From NCBI GenBank assembly GCA_000226015.1, contig JH153122.1, positions 179,647 to 202,202 on the forward strand: a stretch of 22,556 bases of DNA, written 5' to 3'. This stretch comes from Mnemiopsis leidyi (taxonomy: Eukaryota; Ctenophora; Tentaculata; Lobata; Bolinopsidae). The notes under the pieces are model-generated. The model had not been told where the DNA came from. It saw only the letters and a program-made list of their open reading frames with translations, and ran no database searches. Below are positions 1-9,823 of this stretch, in pieces. The position numbers were made by a program, and so were the translations under genes. How positions within the stretch are numbered: the stretch's first letter is position 1; every line of letters starts with the position of its first letter.

Positions 1-2287
1 AGAAAACTAATATTCACTCAAGAACTGTTGTCACAGCGTGTCACCTAGTCTGAGCATGGCCATGGCACCGGTTTTTGCCGCTGTCTGCACTTGGAGCGAC
101 CTACGGGCGGTAAAAATGGGCTCGAAAAAGCTAATGGCACTCGAGTCCTTGGTTTAGCCGTTTTGTATTGCTATCCGCTCTGGGATGCTAACCGCAGCGC
201 AGATTCTGGAGACCATAAGCTATTGTTCAACGGCGGCTTGTAAACGCAGATTTTTAAGCATGTTCAATACAACCTACCAGGAGGCCAACAGAATTTCTTA
301 GTGACAAACTTACCCCTATTGCTAGTGCCTGGCCGTACTAGCGGCTGTGCTTTGCGCGGCTGTGCTTGGGCGCAGCTGTGCTCGTGCGCGGCTGCACTGG
401 TGGCTGCTTGCGTGGTCACGCACTGCATAAAATAACTTGAGTCATTGGCCATAGGTGGCCTTTATCTTTATATATGATATTTGTTATTCAATAAACCAGA
501 ATTTAAATGTTCTTTTCTCTATTCACAAACAACATTTAAAAGGGAGATACTTTGTCGATTTGGTGTGATTGTATAGAAATATAATTATTACACATATCAT
601 TTAGACATATATAATGTTATTATAGCCCAATCACAGCCCTTCTCTCATTCCTCACTATCAACAAATGTGAGTTCGATCTTTTGCACTATGAACTTAGGCA
701 GGTAAGTTTTACTCAATAAACAGAAGTCAGTAGAGAAGAAAATGACATGTAAAGTAAGGAGGTTTATGGGTTTCCCAGGTTTAAATTGTGGGGTGAAAGA
801 TTTGAGTGGCAAGGTTAATGGGCTGGTTTTGTATGTGTGATTATTTATGTGTTTTACAAGGATGGCAATTTTTCTATATCAAAGTTACCAGAATTCCAGG
901 ACACTTTGTCACAATTGCCCTGGAAACTAAGGAGTAGGTTCTTAAGGCTGTGTTTAGTGGCAGCTAGTTTATTCAACTTAACAATTAACTGGATCAATTA
1001 TTTAGAATATTAAAATACCGTACACTGTAAAAAGCTAAATTTTCCTTTTACTATTCATCTGCCTTTACAAATAAATTAGAACAAATAAAATAAATAGAAC
1101 AAAATTTAATATAACCTTTGTTGCGCCTATTACCTATATGAAACATTAACATACGCTTGTCCAGAATCAGGAATGTTTGCTAGAGCACACTTGCCAGACG
1201 TTGTCAGGCCCACTGCGGCAGCCCTGCAGGGCTTGAAAACGGCCGCAATGCGAGGCTAGAGCACATTAAATCATAAATGCACACTCTAACTCTGCTATTG
1301 GACACTGCTAACCCCGCTGCCTCTTGGAGTCCGTCCAGAAATTGATTCTGGATTGGTAAAGATGCCTCGGCTATGCCGGCATGCCTGTCCAGTGTTTTGC
1401 AAATATTGGATAAATTGTTGTAGCTGACATTCGCAGTGCAGGGTCGGCTGCACTATATTGCAACCTGATGCGCTATCACCAGCAAGGCAATATTATTATG
1501 CTTGCATGCAGATTAGTTTTCTCCGACCAGCTTGCTAGTCTCATGGTCGAAGCATATATGACCTCCTATCTGAAAGTAGGTTTGAAGCACTACAAAGGCT
1601 TAGATATGGTCTCTCATCAACTACTACTACTGTGTTTGTGGTTGACAAAGCGTTATTTAGGTGGATTTGCCGTAAAGAGTCTCTGATTTTAAGTATGCAA
1701 ATAGATACAGTGGTTAAATTTGATAAAGTGCGACATTCAAAATATCTGTCCTACTTGTTTAAAAAGAGTTTTTTATAGTAAAGCATCATTCAAATGAAAC
1801 CAGAACGTTTTCTGAAAATCCAAATGGACTAGAGCAGAGGCTGCTTGCTTACAAAGCTTCATAAAGGTAGAGATCAGCTGCTATTTTAGATCAGCAGCTT
1901 CTAAAACAAAAAGAGGTGTTACTGTTAGATGTAGGGTAGCTAGTCCACTCTTTGTTAGCTTGAGTTTGACAGGGATGTCCAGTGTATTTAGATTTCCACT
2001 GTACATAGCAGGCAGTTGTATATAGGTGTAGAAATAGGAGAAGTAGAAGGGAAAGGATAAGGGGATCCCATGGGGTGACCCTTAAAGTTGACTGATAGAG
2101 AGTTAACAGTAGACTCTCCTAATTCCTACGTTAATTAAAAATCGTTCTAACAGAAATTTTTCTGACAAAAGAAATTCAAATACAATATCTTAGTTATATA
2201 TAAAGTTTTTTTTGGTTGAAACTATGGCTTTCGTCGAGAATTAGGTGTTATTTTGCGGATTAGAACTAATTTTTCCGTCTAGGCAAG
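1..2287. other. Non-coding, AT-rich flank with no recognised gene
   Basis: No frame here resembles a protein family I recognise. The longest plus-strand frame (1468-1686, 72 codons) has no domain, no bounding splice sites and ordinary composition, so I treat it as chance. The sequence is AT-rich with scattered poly-A signal-like hexamers and a GC-richer patch near 1200-1420. A 5' untranslated exon of the downstream TM2 gene could lie here, because the first coding exon begins just after a splice-acceptor-like site, but I cannot point to one. Confidence 0.5.
341..398. repeat. Degenerate ~16-bp GC-rich tandem repeat
   Basis: Four imperfect copies of an 11-bp core (GCGGCTGTGCT and variants) start at about 341, 356, 372 and 388, so the period is 15-16 bp. 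The patch is far more GC-rich than its surroundings. The minus-strand open frame across it (264-452) reads as low-complexity Ala/Gln/His-rich protein and is best explained by the repeat. Confidence 0.55.
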
Positions 2288-2485
2288 TATAAACTGATGC
2301 GGTTTTTCTGAAACTGATGTTTCCGTCAGAAAGAGTAAAAGTTTCAAGATAAATCGTATTAAAAGGAATTTTATAAATGAGAGGGTAATGTTGTTTTGGA
2401 ATAAACTACCAATTAAGGTGAAGAATGCACCGAATTTGAATTCTTTTATTAAAGCTAATTTGGAGAGGTTTAAGGTAAAACTATA
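2288..2485 (+). mobile_element. CR1/Jockey-like LINE, C-terminal end of the reverse transcriptase ORF (remnant)
   Basis: A plus-strand frame ending at a TAG near 2485 contains the sequence NERVMLFWNKLP, then a short basic segment with NSFIKANLERF. A 'RVV.LWN.LP ... SFK..LD.F' pattern is typical of the extreme C-terminus of ORF2 in CR1- and Jockey-group non-LTR retrotransposons. Such elements are usually 5' truncated, and only this last ~60 codons is visible; an in-frame stop lies just upstream. It is a dead fragment. The exact clade cannot be assigned from so little sequence. Confidence 0.6.
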
Positions 2486-2563
2486 GCATTTGGTATATAT
2501 GGCAGTGGAAACTTTTGGGAACTTTCTGATGAAGTTTTAAATTGAATTGAAAGTGGAAATTTA

Positions 2564-3573
2564 TTGGAGAACAAGGAGGGGGCTGGAGTCGGATTTGGGG
2601 CAAAGAAGAAGGAAGGAACCAGAGAGTCTCTTGTGAAGGTGATACAGTCTCTGAAGGAGAAGGAACTGCTACTTGCACTTTACGACAAGAGCGTACAAGG
2701 AAGGTTCCTGACTTGGGAAAACACTATGCAGCTCGACACAGGATGGCAGAATCTGCTGTTTACATTGAGTACAGAGCTTACTAAGTTCAACCTAAATGCC
2801 ATTCATGATGTGGCAAGAACACCTAACAACTTGAAGCTGTGGAATTATAGTTCGTCCAACAACTGCCCACTATGTGGGAGACGACAATGTAATCTGAAGC
2901 ACATTTTGACTTGCTGTCCTGTATCCCTAAGACAAGGAAGATACAATTGGAGACACGATCAGGTCCTTAGAGTCATTGTGGAACCGATTGTCGAAAAGCT
3001 AAGGGAGTTAAACAGCTCTACTCCGAAGACACAAGTAGAAAAGAAACGGGGGAAGTACCAGTCTGACAAAGGAGTCTACAAGAAACCGAAAGTCAGCCTA
3101 CGTGACCTCACTTCTTGGAACAGGCCAATGATTGGAAAATGGTATTTGATGAGGATGAGAGGACGAGACAATTTCCACAAATGATAGTTAATACAGCTCT
3201 CAGACCTGATGTGGTTGTATATTTAGAAACACTCAGGCGAGTCATCATGATAGAGCTGACCTGTGGAAATGAGGAAAACTTTGAGGATCAGAAAGCCCTA
3301 AAGTTAAAGAGATACAAACAGCTACTGGTTGAAATAGAGACAGCAGGCTGGAAAGGAGATCTTTTTATGGTAGAAGTTGGATGTCGAGGGTTCTACCAAG
3401 ATACGCTCCCGAGAATTTTCAACTTTTTGAACATCCCCCGAGCTAAGAAGAAGAGGGCACTATACAAAGCAGCAGTGGTGGCCCTGAAAGGTTCCTACAC
3501 TATCTTGCTCAGTCGCTACAACAAGACCTGGAGTGACAACTGGCAACTGGCCGAAAGACCAGGCACAGTCTAA
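2564..3573 (+). mobile_element. Non-LTR retrotransposon 3' portion: CCHC knuckle plus PD-(D/E)xK-type endonuclease (frameshifted remnant)
   Basis: Two overlapping plus-strand frames (2564-3184 and 3115-3573) form one decayed protein. In the first, a zinc knuckle C-x2-C-x8-H-x4-C lies at residues 101-118, followed by GRYNWRHDQVL. In the second, RPD (3202-3210) is followed about 15 residues later by IELT (Glu at 3253), a K-rich stretch and EVGCRGF. A CCHC knuckle followed by RPD...E is the layout of the restriction-like endonuclease at the C-terminus of R2/NeSL/Hero-type LINEs, which nicks target DNA to prime reverse transcription. The frames are displaced by one position near 3115-3120, consistent with a 1-nt loss, so the copy is inactive. 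The reverse transcriptase core is missing. Clade assignment is inference. Confidence 0.6.
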
Positions 3574-3974
3574 TCCTGGTGGACAGCTGAACGTTGGGCC
3601 CTTACAACGTCGTTTAAAGCTTCATTCTGGGGTTGTAAGTCCCAGACACCAGAAGGAGTTGGATTATTCGGAAGAATCTGCGTCTGAAAAGACTAGAGAT
3701 TAGAGGTAAATATTTTGTTGGTTTGGAATCGTAAATCAAGAGGATTGAGGTCAAAACTATGATGATGTAATCCAGGGATGGGGTGCGAATGCACTTCTTT
3801 TAACTACAGTAAATATTGCCAGAATCTTCAGGTTGCAAAAAAGTTGAAATAAAGACAAAGTTTCTCAATGAAGGCAATTAGATAAATCCCCTGACAAAGA
3901 TAATAATTCATGAATAATTTATAATAATATTAGATAAATACAAGCCACAAACAACAAATTTATTCTATTTCTAG
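3574..3974. other. Spacer between LINE remnant and first TM2 coding exon
   Basis: About 400 bp with no coding frame. The first part may be the 3' tail of the preceding LINE. A T-rich tract ending in CTAG at 3971-3974 looks like a splice acceptor for the exon that carries the TM2 start codon, implying an untranslated exon further upstream. No clear promoter is visible. Confidence 0.4.
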
Positions 3975-3979
3975 GTTGC

Positions 3980-4138
3980 ATGTCCATACAACGACTCCTG
4001 ATTTTGAGTTTAGTTGTTGGTGTTGTTTGTCCAGATTCCGACTACTCAAAAGTGAAGCTGTTCTGCAAAGACCTTCCAGTTGAGCAAGTAACATGCGGTG
4101 GAGATGATCTTGACAAACAATTTTCTCCAAGCACCGAG
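3980..4138 (+). CDS. TM2D1: TM2 domain-containing protein 1-like, coding exon 1 (start, signal peptide, first Cys pair)
   Basis: This is the first of four coding exons that join to a 214-residue type of protein found across animals (TM2D1; the fly relative belongs to the almondex/amaretto/biscotti group linked to Notch signalling). The ATG at 3980 opens a signal peptide: short basic start (MSIQR), then a hydrophobic run to about residue 17. Next comes an ectodomain with FCKDLP...VTCGG, matching the 'C..L..GQY.C' start of family members. The exon ends ACC GAG|GTAAAT in phase 0; an acceptor-like AG at 3973-3974 precedes it. I chose this ATG because it sits directly before the signal peptide. 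The joined length (214) is close to the ~207 residues I recall for human TM2D1. Confidence 0.8.
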
Positions 4139-4392
4139 GTAAATGTTAATTCCATTTACACAATTTCAGTGCCAGATTTTAGAATAAATAGTTCAATTTT
4201 AGAATTGTAACCACCAGCATTAAACCTAGAAATGCCTTTTAAGGTTACAGTATCGACATATTGCCTAGATCCTTCCCTTTTGTATTTAAGGCCAAAAAAC
4301 TCCACTTGACCTCCTCAAGCCTTGTGACTAGTCACTTGGGCTTATTGGTGTCCCTGTCCCTGATTGTTACCATCACCTGCGCAAGTCACTTG

Positions 4393-4690
4393 TCAAGGCA
4401 TTTTTTCCATCTCTAATACTGTTTCCCCGAAGGCAAAAAGTAAATTAGGTTGTTTAAAGTGGTCAGATTTTTGGATTGTGTGGTAGGTAGATTGCGGTTT
4501 ACGGTGTCCGCTGTCACTAAGGAAAACACCTTTAACACTCCGAAGGACGTTCGTAACCACGTGAAATAGCTTGTGGGATGAGCAGCACACAGTATGTAGT
4601 CACGTCCTTGCCACAGGTCTGTTCTCCATATGGCAGGTTTAGGTATGCTCAATTTGGCGGCAACCTGCTGGAAAAAGCGGTTCAAACTAT
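4393..4690 (-). repeat. Interspersed repeat, copy A (minus orientation)
   Basis: The reverse complement of this stretch matches plus-strand sequence at about 13733-13940 over roughly 180 bp with substitutions and small gaps. Shared landmarks are TTCACGTGGT, a CGGAGT block, CACACAATCC versus CACCCCAAAATCC, GACCACTTT, TTTTGCCTTCGG and GAGATGGAAAAAAT. Two similar copies in opposite orientation point to a short transposed element (SINE- or MITE-like). I see no tRNA-type A/B boxes and no clear terminal inverted repeats, so the class is unknown. The minus-strand open frames here (4393-4590, 4413-4685) are by-products of the repeat. Confidence 0.65.
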
Positions 4691-5703
4691 CGGAAAGGCC
4701 CTTGGCCAGCAGAAATGGTGTGTAGCTAGCAAAAATGGCGGGTATACCCGAGTATAGCTAGCAAAAACAAAGCGGAAATTTACAATATTGATGTCCGTGT
4801 AGATTGCTACATACTACAATTAATAACTACAATTGAACATTAAGAAACGATTTAACAATTTATCACTACTCCAATGAACTGAACAAAAGATATGGCACCG
4901 CAGAGAAAAGTAAATCAACAAGAAAGGAAATAACTGCGCCCGAGCACTCAGTTGCCCACGTTTATGATGTGCAGAGTTCAGGAACGCACCGCACTAAGCA
5001 GAGTTTTTGACACAAAGTTGCTGCCATCAAGTCCACAGGCGTTTGTACCTTTCAGTTACACCTAGTCTTTGTAATTGTAGCGTAGGCTGTCGTTCATGAT
5101 CCACTTTTGCGCTTGATAATATGTTAACCATTAATTTTAACGTTGTTGCTCTTACTTCATAGTGGTATTCAGTTTACAGTAACTGCAACTGCGTAGTGAA
5201 TAATTAATCACAGTATTAAGTAAACGACGACTGCAACTTCATAGCGGTGTCTAAAGCGCCCACCTTAGACAGGTTTAGAAAAACAAAATATTTTTAAATA
5301 ATTACATGTCAAGGCTAATTTATTGCTCTTGGGGCTCAATAACTAATTTCAGGCTTCAACTTGACTGGGAACACGTGGCTACGGTCACGCCCATTTTTAG
5401 GAAATTTTAACTGGTAGCATTCTTCAAGTCGTTAATTTAGCCATGAATTTAGACTCTCAGAAGTGCCATACTCAGGAAGGTGAAGTTTAGTTAAGGTCTC
5501 ATATTTCTACGAGTTTGGGAACGCCTTTTTTTCCTGATGGGGAGTCTGCCCATAGAGCTATGAGACTTCGAATGAAACTTAACCTTTTTCTACCGTTTAT
5601 ATGTGTCTATCATACTCTCAGGGCTCTCAATCAACTCCTTCATGCTCAAAACAGCGATTTTCTAAATTCAACCTGTAAAACCATGTTCGCTTCACGTATC
5701 ATT

Positions 5704-6006
5704 AGTCATCATGGAATAAGACTTTTCACTGGCTTTTGCTCTTGTTACTGGTGTCACTCCCCTGAGTTTACCCTTACTAATTCTCAGTCCCAGGAAGGGT
5801 CATCCACTGTTCCTTCAAGTTATCTGGTTTTAGGAAGGTGTTAACAAAGGAGATCTGCTCGCCTTTCTCACACTGGTTAGATGCAGGGATGTCAAGAGAA
5901 TACCAATAGGTCTTCAGGGTCTTGAAGAGGTAATCTCAGGGACTGACACCAGTAATAAGAGCGAAAGCCAGTAGAAAAAGTCTTATTACATGATCATGAT
6001 GATGAC
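5704..6006. repeat. Fold-back element: ~65-70-bp inverted repeat with ~165-bp loop
   Basis: The left arm (5704-5766) is repeated inverted at 5935-6006. Shared blocks include AATAAGACTTTT, ACTGGCTTT, TTACTGGTGTCA and CCTGAG, with a few substitutions and a 2-3-nt gap. The loop of about 168 bp contains no coding frame. The arrangement resembles a fold-back transposon or MITE; no target-site duplication could be fixed. Confidence 0.7.
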
Positions 6007-6691
6007 TCCCCCTGAAACCAAACATGCGGGCGCAGTTCTCATTTGGTTCCTCAGATTGTCCTATTTTCGAATATTGTAATACATTTTAATGATATTAATA
6101 CGTAATTCAAAGATTTTGATAAAAAAGAAGTTTGAGAAAAAGCTTTTACCCTTGGTGTGAATTTGTCTTCTTATTATTATTCTTTTGCTTTTAAGCCAGT
6201 ATTAATCTATATATTGTAGAGTACCAGTGTTATGCATTAATATTAAATCAGTTTTATCTAATATTGGTACAACGTTAGATAAAGTTCTAGAATTGAGTTA
6301 CTGTGCTGTGGAGTGTGGTGCTTAAATTGTGAGATTTATGAGAAAAAGGGTTTACGGAATATACTCAAGATATCTGTATGCTAGTGTGGTTGTCCTAAAG
6401 TTCAAACCTCGGTATGCTGTGGTGCACGAAGGAGTTAGGAAGCCCCATCAGTTCCTCGGTGATTTACATATCAAGAAAAAGCACTCCAAATGGAATAACT
6501 CGACACTCCAGTAACCTTGATTAACTACAAATTCTTGATTCTGCAGAGAGGAGATTTTTGGTGACATTAAGACTGACCTTCACTGCAAGTTCTTATCTTT
6601 CCTCATGCAACGAAAGTATAAGATATCTAAATTATTGGAAAATTTGAAACGTACCTATTATGTTTAAATTGTTTCCTAATCTTCGTTCTAC

Positions 6692-7170
6692 ATCCGGAGC
6701 AATTTTGCTGGGACCAGACGCTGCACGGCCGAAGACGCTATGGCGGTGGACACTACCACAGAGCCAGAAGGTCCTTAAAAAGTCGTGTATTACCATGGAC
6801 GCGACGGCGGAGATACGGCAGAGTCTTTGTGTAGTGTGCTCTGAATACTGAATAGCAATCACTTTCTTTGTAATTCCGTTACCATGTCACACTGACAGTT
6901 TAAGAATAAAAGTAAAATTAACCCGTTAAAGAGATTCGAATTTTGAAAATTTCGCACGGAAAATGACAAAAATTGAGCTAAATTCGGTGTGAATGATTGC
7001 TTTTTACATAATTACACAATGTATCCACAGTATCTCCGCTGCAGCGTCCATGGTGATGAGAGCATCTGGTGGCTCCGCCGTAGCGTCCACCCATTTCTGG
7101 AAAGCTCCGCCGTAGCGTCCTCCGTCGCAGCGTCCTTTACCCACTTTTGCATGTAAGGCTGGTTCAAACC
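6692..7170. repeat. Fold-back element with GC-rich diverged arms
   Basis: The arms are GC-rich islands in AT-rich sequence. The inner arm ends match best: ACCATGGACG...CGGAGATAC at 6792-6816 versus the inverted 7030-7054, 22 of 25 positions. The right arm also holds four related units of the form CCGYNGYAGCGTCC (about 7036, 7074, 7106, 7120), and the left arm has decayed versions (GACGCTGCACGG, GACGCTATGGCGG). About 210 bp of AT-rich loop separates the arms. This looks like a MITE or fold-back element with internal subrepeats. The open frames across the arms on both strands (6632-6862, 6660-6851, 7012-7215) follow from the repeats and are not genes. Confidence 0.65.
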
Positions 7171-7336
7171 TAAAATTTGAAATCTAATAATAATAATAAG
7201 TAAGTATTTATACATCGCCCTATAGCTTAACGGGATTCAAAATCAGAAAGATTTAACTCCAGCCATCTAAGGCGACTCAGGGTACACTTTTGAAATGTAA
7301 GATGTTTAAGAAGCTTACATACTCAACAGGAGAAAA

Positions 7337-8636
7337 TTTAACAAAGGTTCAAATCTATGGCAGTGCAAGATGAATGTGCTCTGTGCAGCATGTCATCAAT
7401 ACTACAGAACCATACAACAACAACAGCACAAAAGATAGTGGAAAATTTTCACAACCACAAGAGCATGCAAGCAGATAGGTTCAGTTCAAGTTCCAGCCCC
7501 TACTCCATTATTTCAGGTAACCCCTTTTGGCGCATGATGGATCCAGTCCAAGAGGAAGAAATGATCAACAACCAACTAACGGCTGCTCAAGCTATTAAAA
7601 TGATTGATGATCACCAAGTAGTCACGGTGCTATACACTGACGGCTCTAGTAACTTGGGTGGTATAGAAGATGGGGGTTCAGCTGTGGTCATAACAATTGG
7701 CACGGCATCCAACCCAGTCGTTAGATAGAAATCATGAAGAAGAAAGGTGGAAAGTATACCTGCTCGTTTCAGGAAGAGAAAATCGCTTTTGTTCAAGCGA
7801 TTAAATGAATGCTGGAGAACCAAAAATACGACACCGTCATCTGTTCTGACAGCCAGTCTCTGCTAACTAGCATCGACTCAATGACACAAGACACCCTAGA
7901 TATCCGAGCTGACCTTGACAAACTCTATGGATCTGTTGAAATAGTTTAAAACTATTATTTAAACTATTTCAACACTACAAATTAAATACATTTATTGAGT
8001 ATGATTATGATGTTGAACATCGGAACGTGATTACCAATTAACAACTTGTGTCCCTTGTCCGAGTCTACTCAGAGAAAACAAGAAATTTTGAACAATCAGA
8101 TTCTTCTATGAGACTCAATAATACTTCACGACTACACCAAACTCTATGGAACTACTTATATCCATTGGATCCCGTTCCACATCAACATCCCTGGAAATGA
8201 TTTTGCTGATGCAGTTGCAAAAGAAGCCGCTCTTATGCCTGAATCAGATGCTAAAGTAAGGGTACCTTACGGAGTGGCAAAGGCTATCATCAGACGAGAA
8301 ATTAAGGACAAAGACCCTGTCCGCCCAGTTGCATACTCAGATCTGGACACTGCCTCAACCTCGCCCACTACAAGAACAGATTAGACGATAAGACTAGTCC
8401 CACATGCCCAGCATGTGAGGAGAAGAAACTGTCTCTCACTGGCTCAAATGTCCAGCCACCATCAGGACTCGAGAAATTATATTTTGAAGAGCAGATGTGA
8501 GCCCAGACACTCTGAACAAGGATCCCATTAGTACCCTGGCGTTTGCAGAGGCGACTCTCCTTAAAAGATAACCTCTGACGTCGCCGCATAACAACATTAA
8601 CAACAACAACAGAACAGGTCATGGGTCTTGGATCCG
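7337..8636 (+). mobile_element. Non-LTR retrotransposon remnant carrying an RNase H domain (I/Jockey-superclade-like)
   Basis: Successive plus-strand frames rebuild the end of a LINE ORF2. YTDGSS (about 7635) gives the first RNase H Asp, QEEKIAF (7790) the Glu, CSDSQSLL (7845) the next Asp, and PGNDFADAVAKEAA (8190-8230) the last catalytic Asp with its flanking Asn/Lys. Downstream are HWLKCPATIRTREIIF (about 8435-8485) and LAFAEATLLKR (about 8535), the Cys/His tail common after RNase H in these elements. The reading is broken by a TAG and a frame change near 7722-7728, a TGA at 7806, a 206-bp insertion (7932-8137) and further frame changes after 8350. The reverse transcriptase core is absent; the segment before 7600 is only tentatively part of it. 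Confidence 0.7.
7932..8137. mobile_element. 206-bp insertion in the RNase H remnant, flanked by a 13-bp target-site duplication
   Basis: The 13-mer CAAACTCTATGGA occurs at 7919-7931 and again at 8138-8150, exactly bracketing this segment. Deleting the insert and one copy makes the retrotransposon frame read DKLYG straight into TTYIHWIP, so the duplication is a true insertion scar. The insert begins with a perfect hairpin: a 16-bp arm at 7935-7950, a 7-nt loop, and the inverted arm at 7958-7973. It has no poly-A tail, no coding frame and no matching ends. A 13-bp duplication fits target-primed retrotransposition better than a typical cut-and-paste transposon. Family unknown. Confidence 0.75.
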
Positions 8637-8675
8637 CAAATTGTTATAGTGCCTGCACTGAAAATTTTTTACTGC

Positions 8676-8945
8676 TTAAGAATGCTGTAAGACAAAGAAT
8701 AGGAGAGTATTTCGCCAACCTGCTCCAATTCCGTGAATGGCAACTTCAGCGATGCTGTGGCCGATGTTTGAAGTGTAGTCCGGGTCCGTAAGATACAACG
8801 TGTCCCCCTCTGCTCCGTCACAGTTTAGAGAAAATTTCCGACCCTCAAGATTATCATGATCTTCAGAATTATTCTCTGAAATTAATAACGGTAGCGTAAA
8901 AACAGTTGAATTATCAATAAACAGAAAAAATGCAATCCAAATGTG
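8676..8945 (-). CDS. Unrecognised protein-like open frame, possible exon or pseudogene fragment
   Basis: On the minus strand an 89-codon frame is open between stops from 8945 down to the TAA at 8676-8678. It has no start Met, so it would be an internal exon or a fragment. Its early part is hydrophobic (WIAFFLFIDNS), followed by an acidic, Asn-rich stretch and then FSLNCDGAEGD, LYLTDPDY and HSIAEVAIHGIGAG. The 8700-8850 section is clearly more GC-rich than the surrounding intron, as coding sequence often is. An acceptor-like AATTTCAG reads into it near 8876; a donor is not clear. I recognise no family. It abuts the retrotransposon remnant but shows none of its motifs. It could be a pseudogene piece, an exon of a nested gene, or chance. 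Confidence 0.3.
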   Translation of the reverse strand, partial: HIWIAFFLFIDNSTVFTLPLLISENNSEDHDNLEGRKFSLNCDGAEGDTLYLTDPDYTSNIGHSIAEVAIHGIGAGWRNTLLFFVLQHS

Positions 8946-9257
8946 TTACTGATTTGCTAAAATAATCTATACACAACATTTTCATCAGGCACACTAATAC
9001 CGGTAATATTGTAAGGAATTTAGCTGTGTCAAAATTCTTATCATCTCTGTCAGATAAAACACTAGTAGGGTGAACCTAGTAGGTTGAAACTTACAACCAA
9101 AAATTTGTCATGACTTCCATTTTCAGTTGTAGTTTTCACAGTGAACGTAACGTTTGTCTAATATAACAAGTTATTTTGTGAGAAGGAGATCCGAACATCT
9201 GCTCCTTGAGAACTGAGTATTCTCGTCGTCCTGCTTCAGACCATCAGGCCCCAGTAT

Positions 9258-9823
9258 GTTTTGCCCCAGAGATTCTGCTCCACTGACGTCGTACCCCACA
9301 GCTTTGTGCTCTACTGACCTCTTGCCCGAGTGCACTGTATTAGTACTTGTTTACAGAGTACGAAGTGCAGTCGTATTTATCAAAGCTGGATGTATATAAG
9401 TTTTTATCATTATTTTCTTTTTCATCAAAACCAATCTAGGAGCGTCTTGTTTATATTTAGATGTAATATTTGATGCTTAAATACATTCTCGTGGATGATA
9501 AAGCATTTCCGCTATCTTTTATAGTTCTACGAGACTGAATCTTTTTTATGCAGATAATCACATCTTTCCAAGTGAGCCCTCGTTCGGAAATGGTACTATC
9601 GCACGTCAAATGTGTTGATTGATTTCTTGACCGAGTCCTGCTTTGCCTTTTCATTTCCGGATAGAGTACGTGTTGCGAGGCTTGTTCAGATATCAATAAC
9701 TTGATAATAAATCAAAATGGGGCACGAAATTGTGGGGCAGGGTGTAAGTCGGGCATTACACTATTAGAGTGCACTGGGGCCCGAAGTCATGAGGTTGTGG
9801 GGCACGATTATCGGGGCCTGATA
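9258..9823. repeat. Diverged inverted repeat with G-rich arms
   Basis: Reverse-complemented 9258-9338 and the plus strand at 9767-9823 share, in the same order, GTGCACT.GGGC, GA.GTCA, TGTGGGG.ACGA and GGGGCCTGAT, with one arm shortened. This suggests a third decayed fold-back element in the same intron. Similarity is patchy and the boundaries are uncertain. The short open frames at 9457-9696 and 9701-9898 lie in or beside it and have no recognisable content. Confidence 0.4.

Noticed and set aside
4139..4210. Reading the first TM2D1-like exon on to the stop at 4210
   Set aside because: The conserved protein requires the central Cys segment and TM2 helices; GTAAAT at 4139 is a good donor and the extra residues match nothing.
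4393..4685. Two minus-strand frames (65 and 90 codons)
   Set aside because: They match the repeat copy near 13740 at DNA level in different frames, so they reflect the repeat and not a gene.
5515..5844. 109-codon plus-strand frame, Cys- and His-rich
   Set aside because: It runs through one arm of the fold-back at 5704-6006, has no recognisable domain and no splice context.
7140..7290. tRNA gene or tRNA-derived SINE, from GGTTCAAACC and similar B-box-like words
   Set aside because: No A box at the right distance and no cloverleaf could be drawn; other GGTTCAAA words in the window also lack context.
7932..8137. Helitron, because the insert begins with TC and has a hairpin
   Set aside because: Helitrons make no target-site duplication and have the hairpin near a CTRR 3' end; here a 13-bp duplication is clear.
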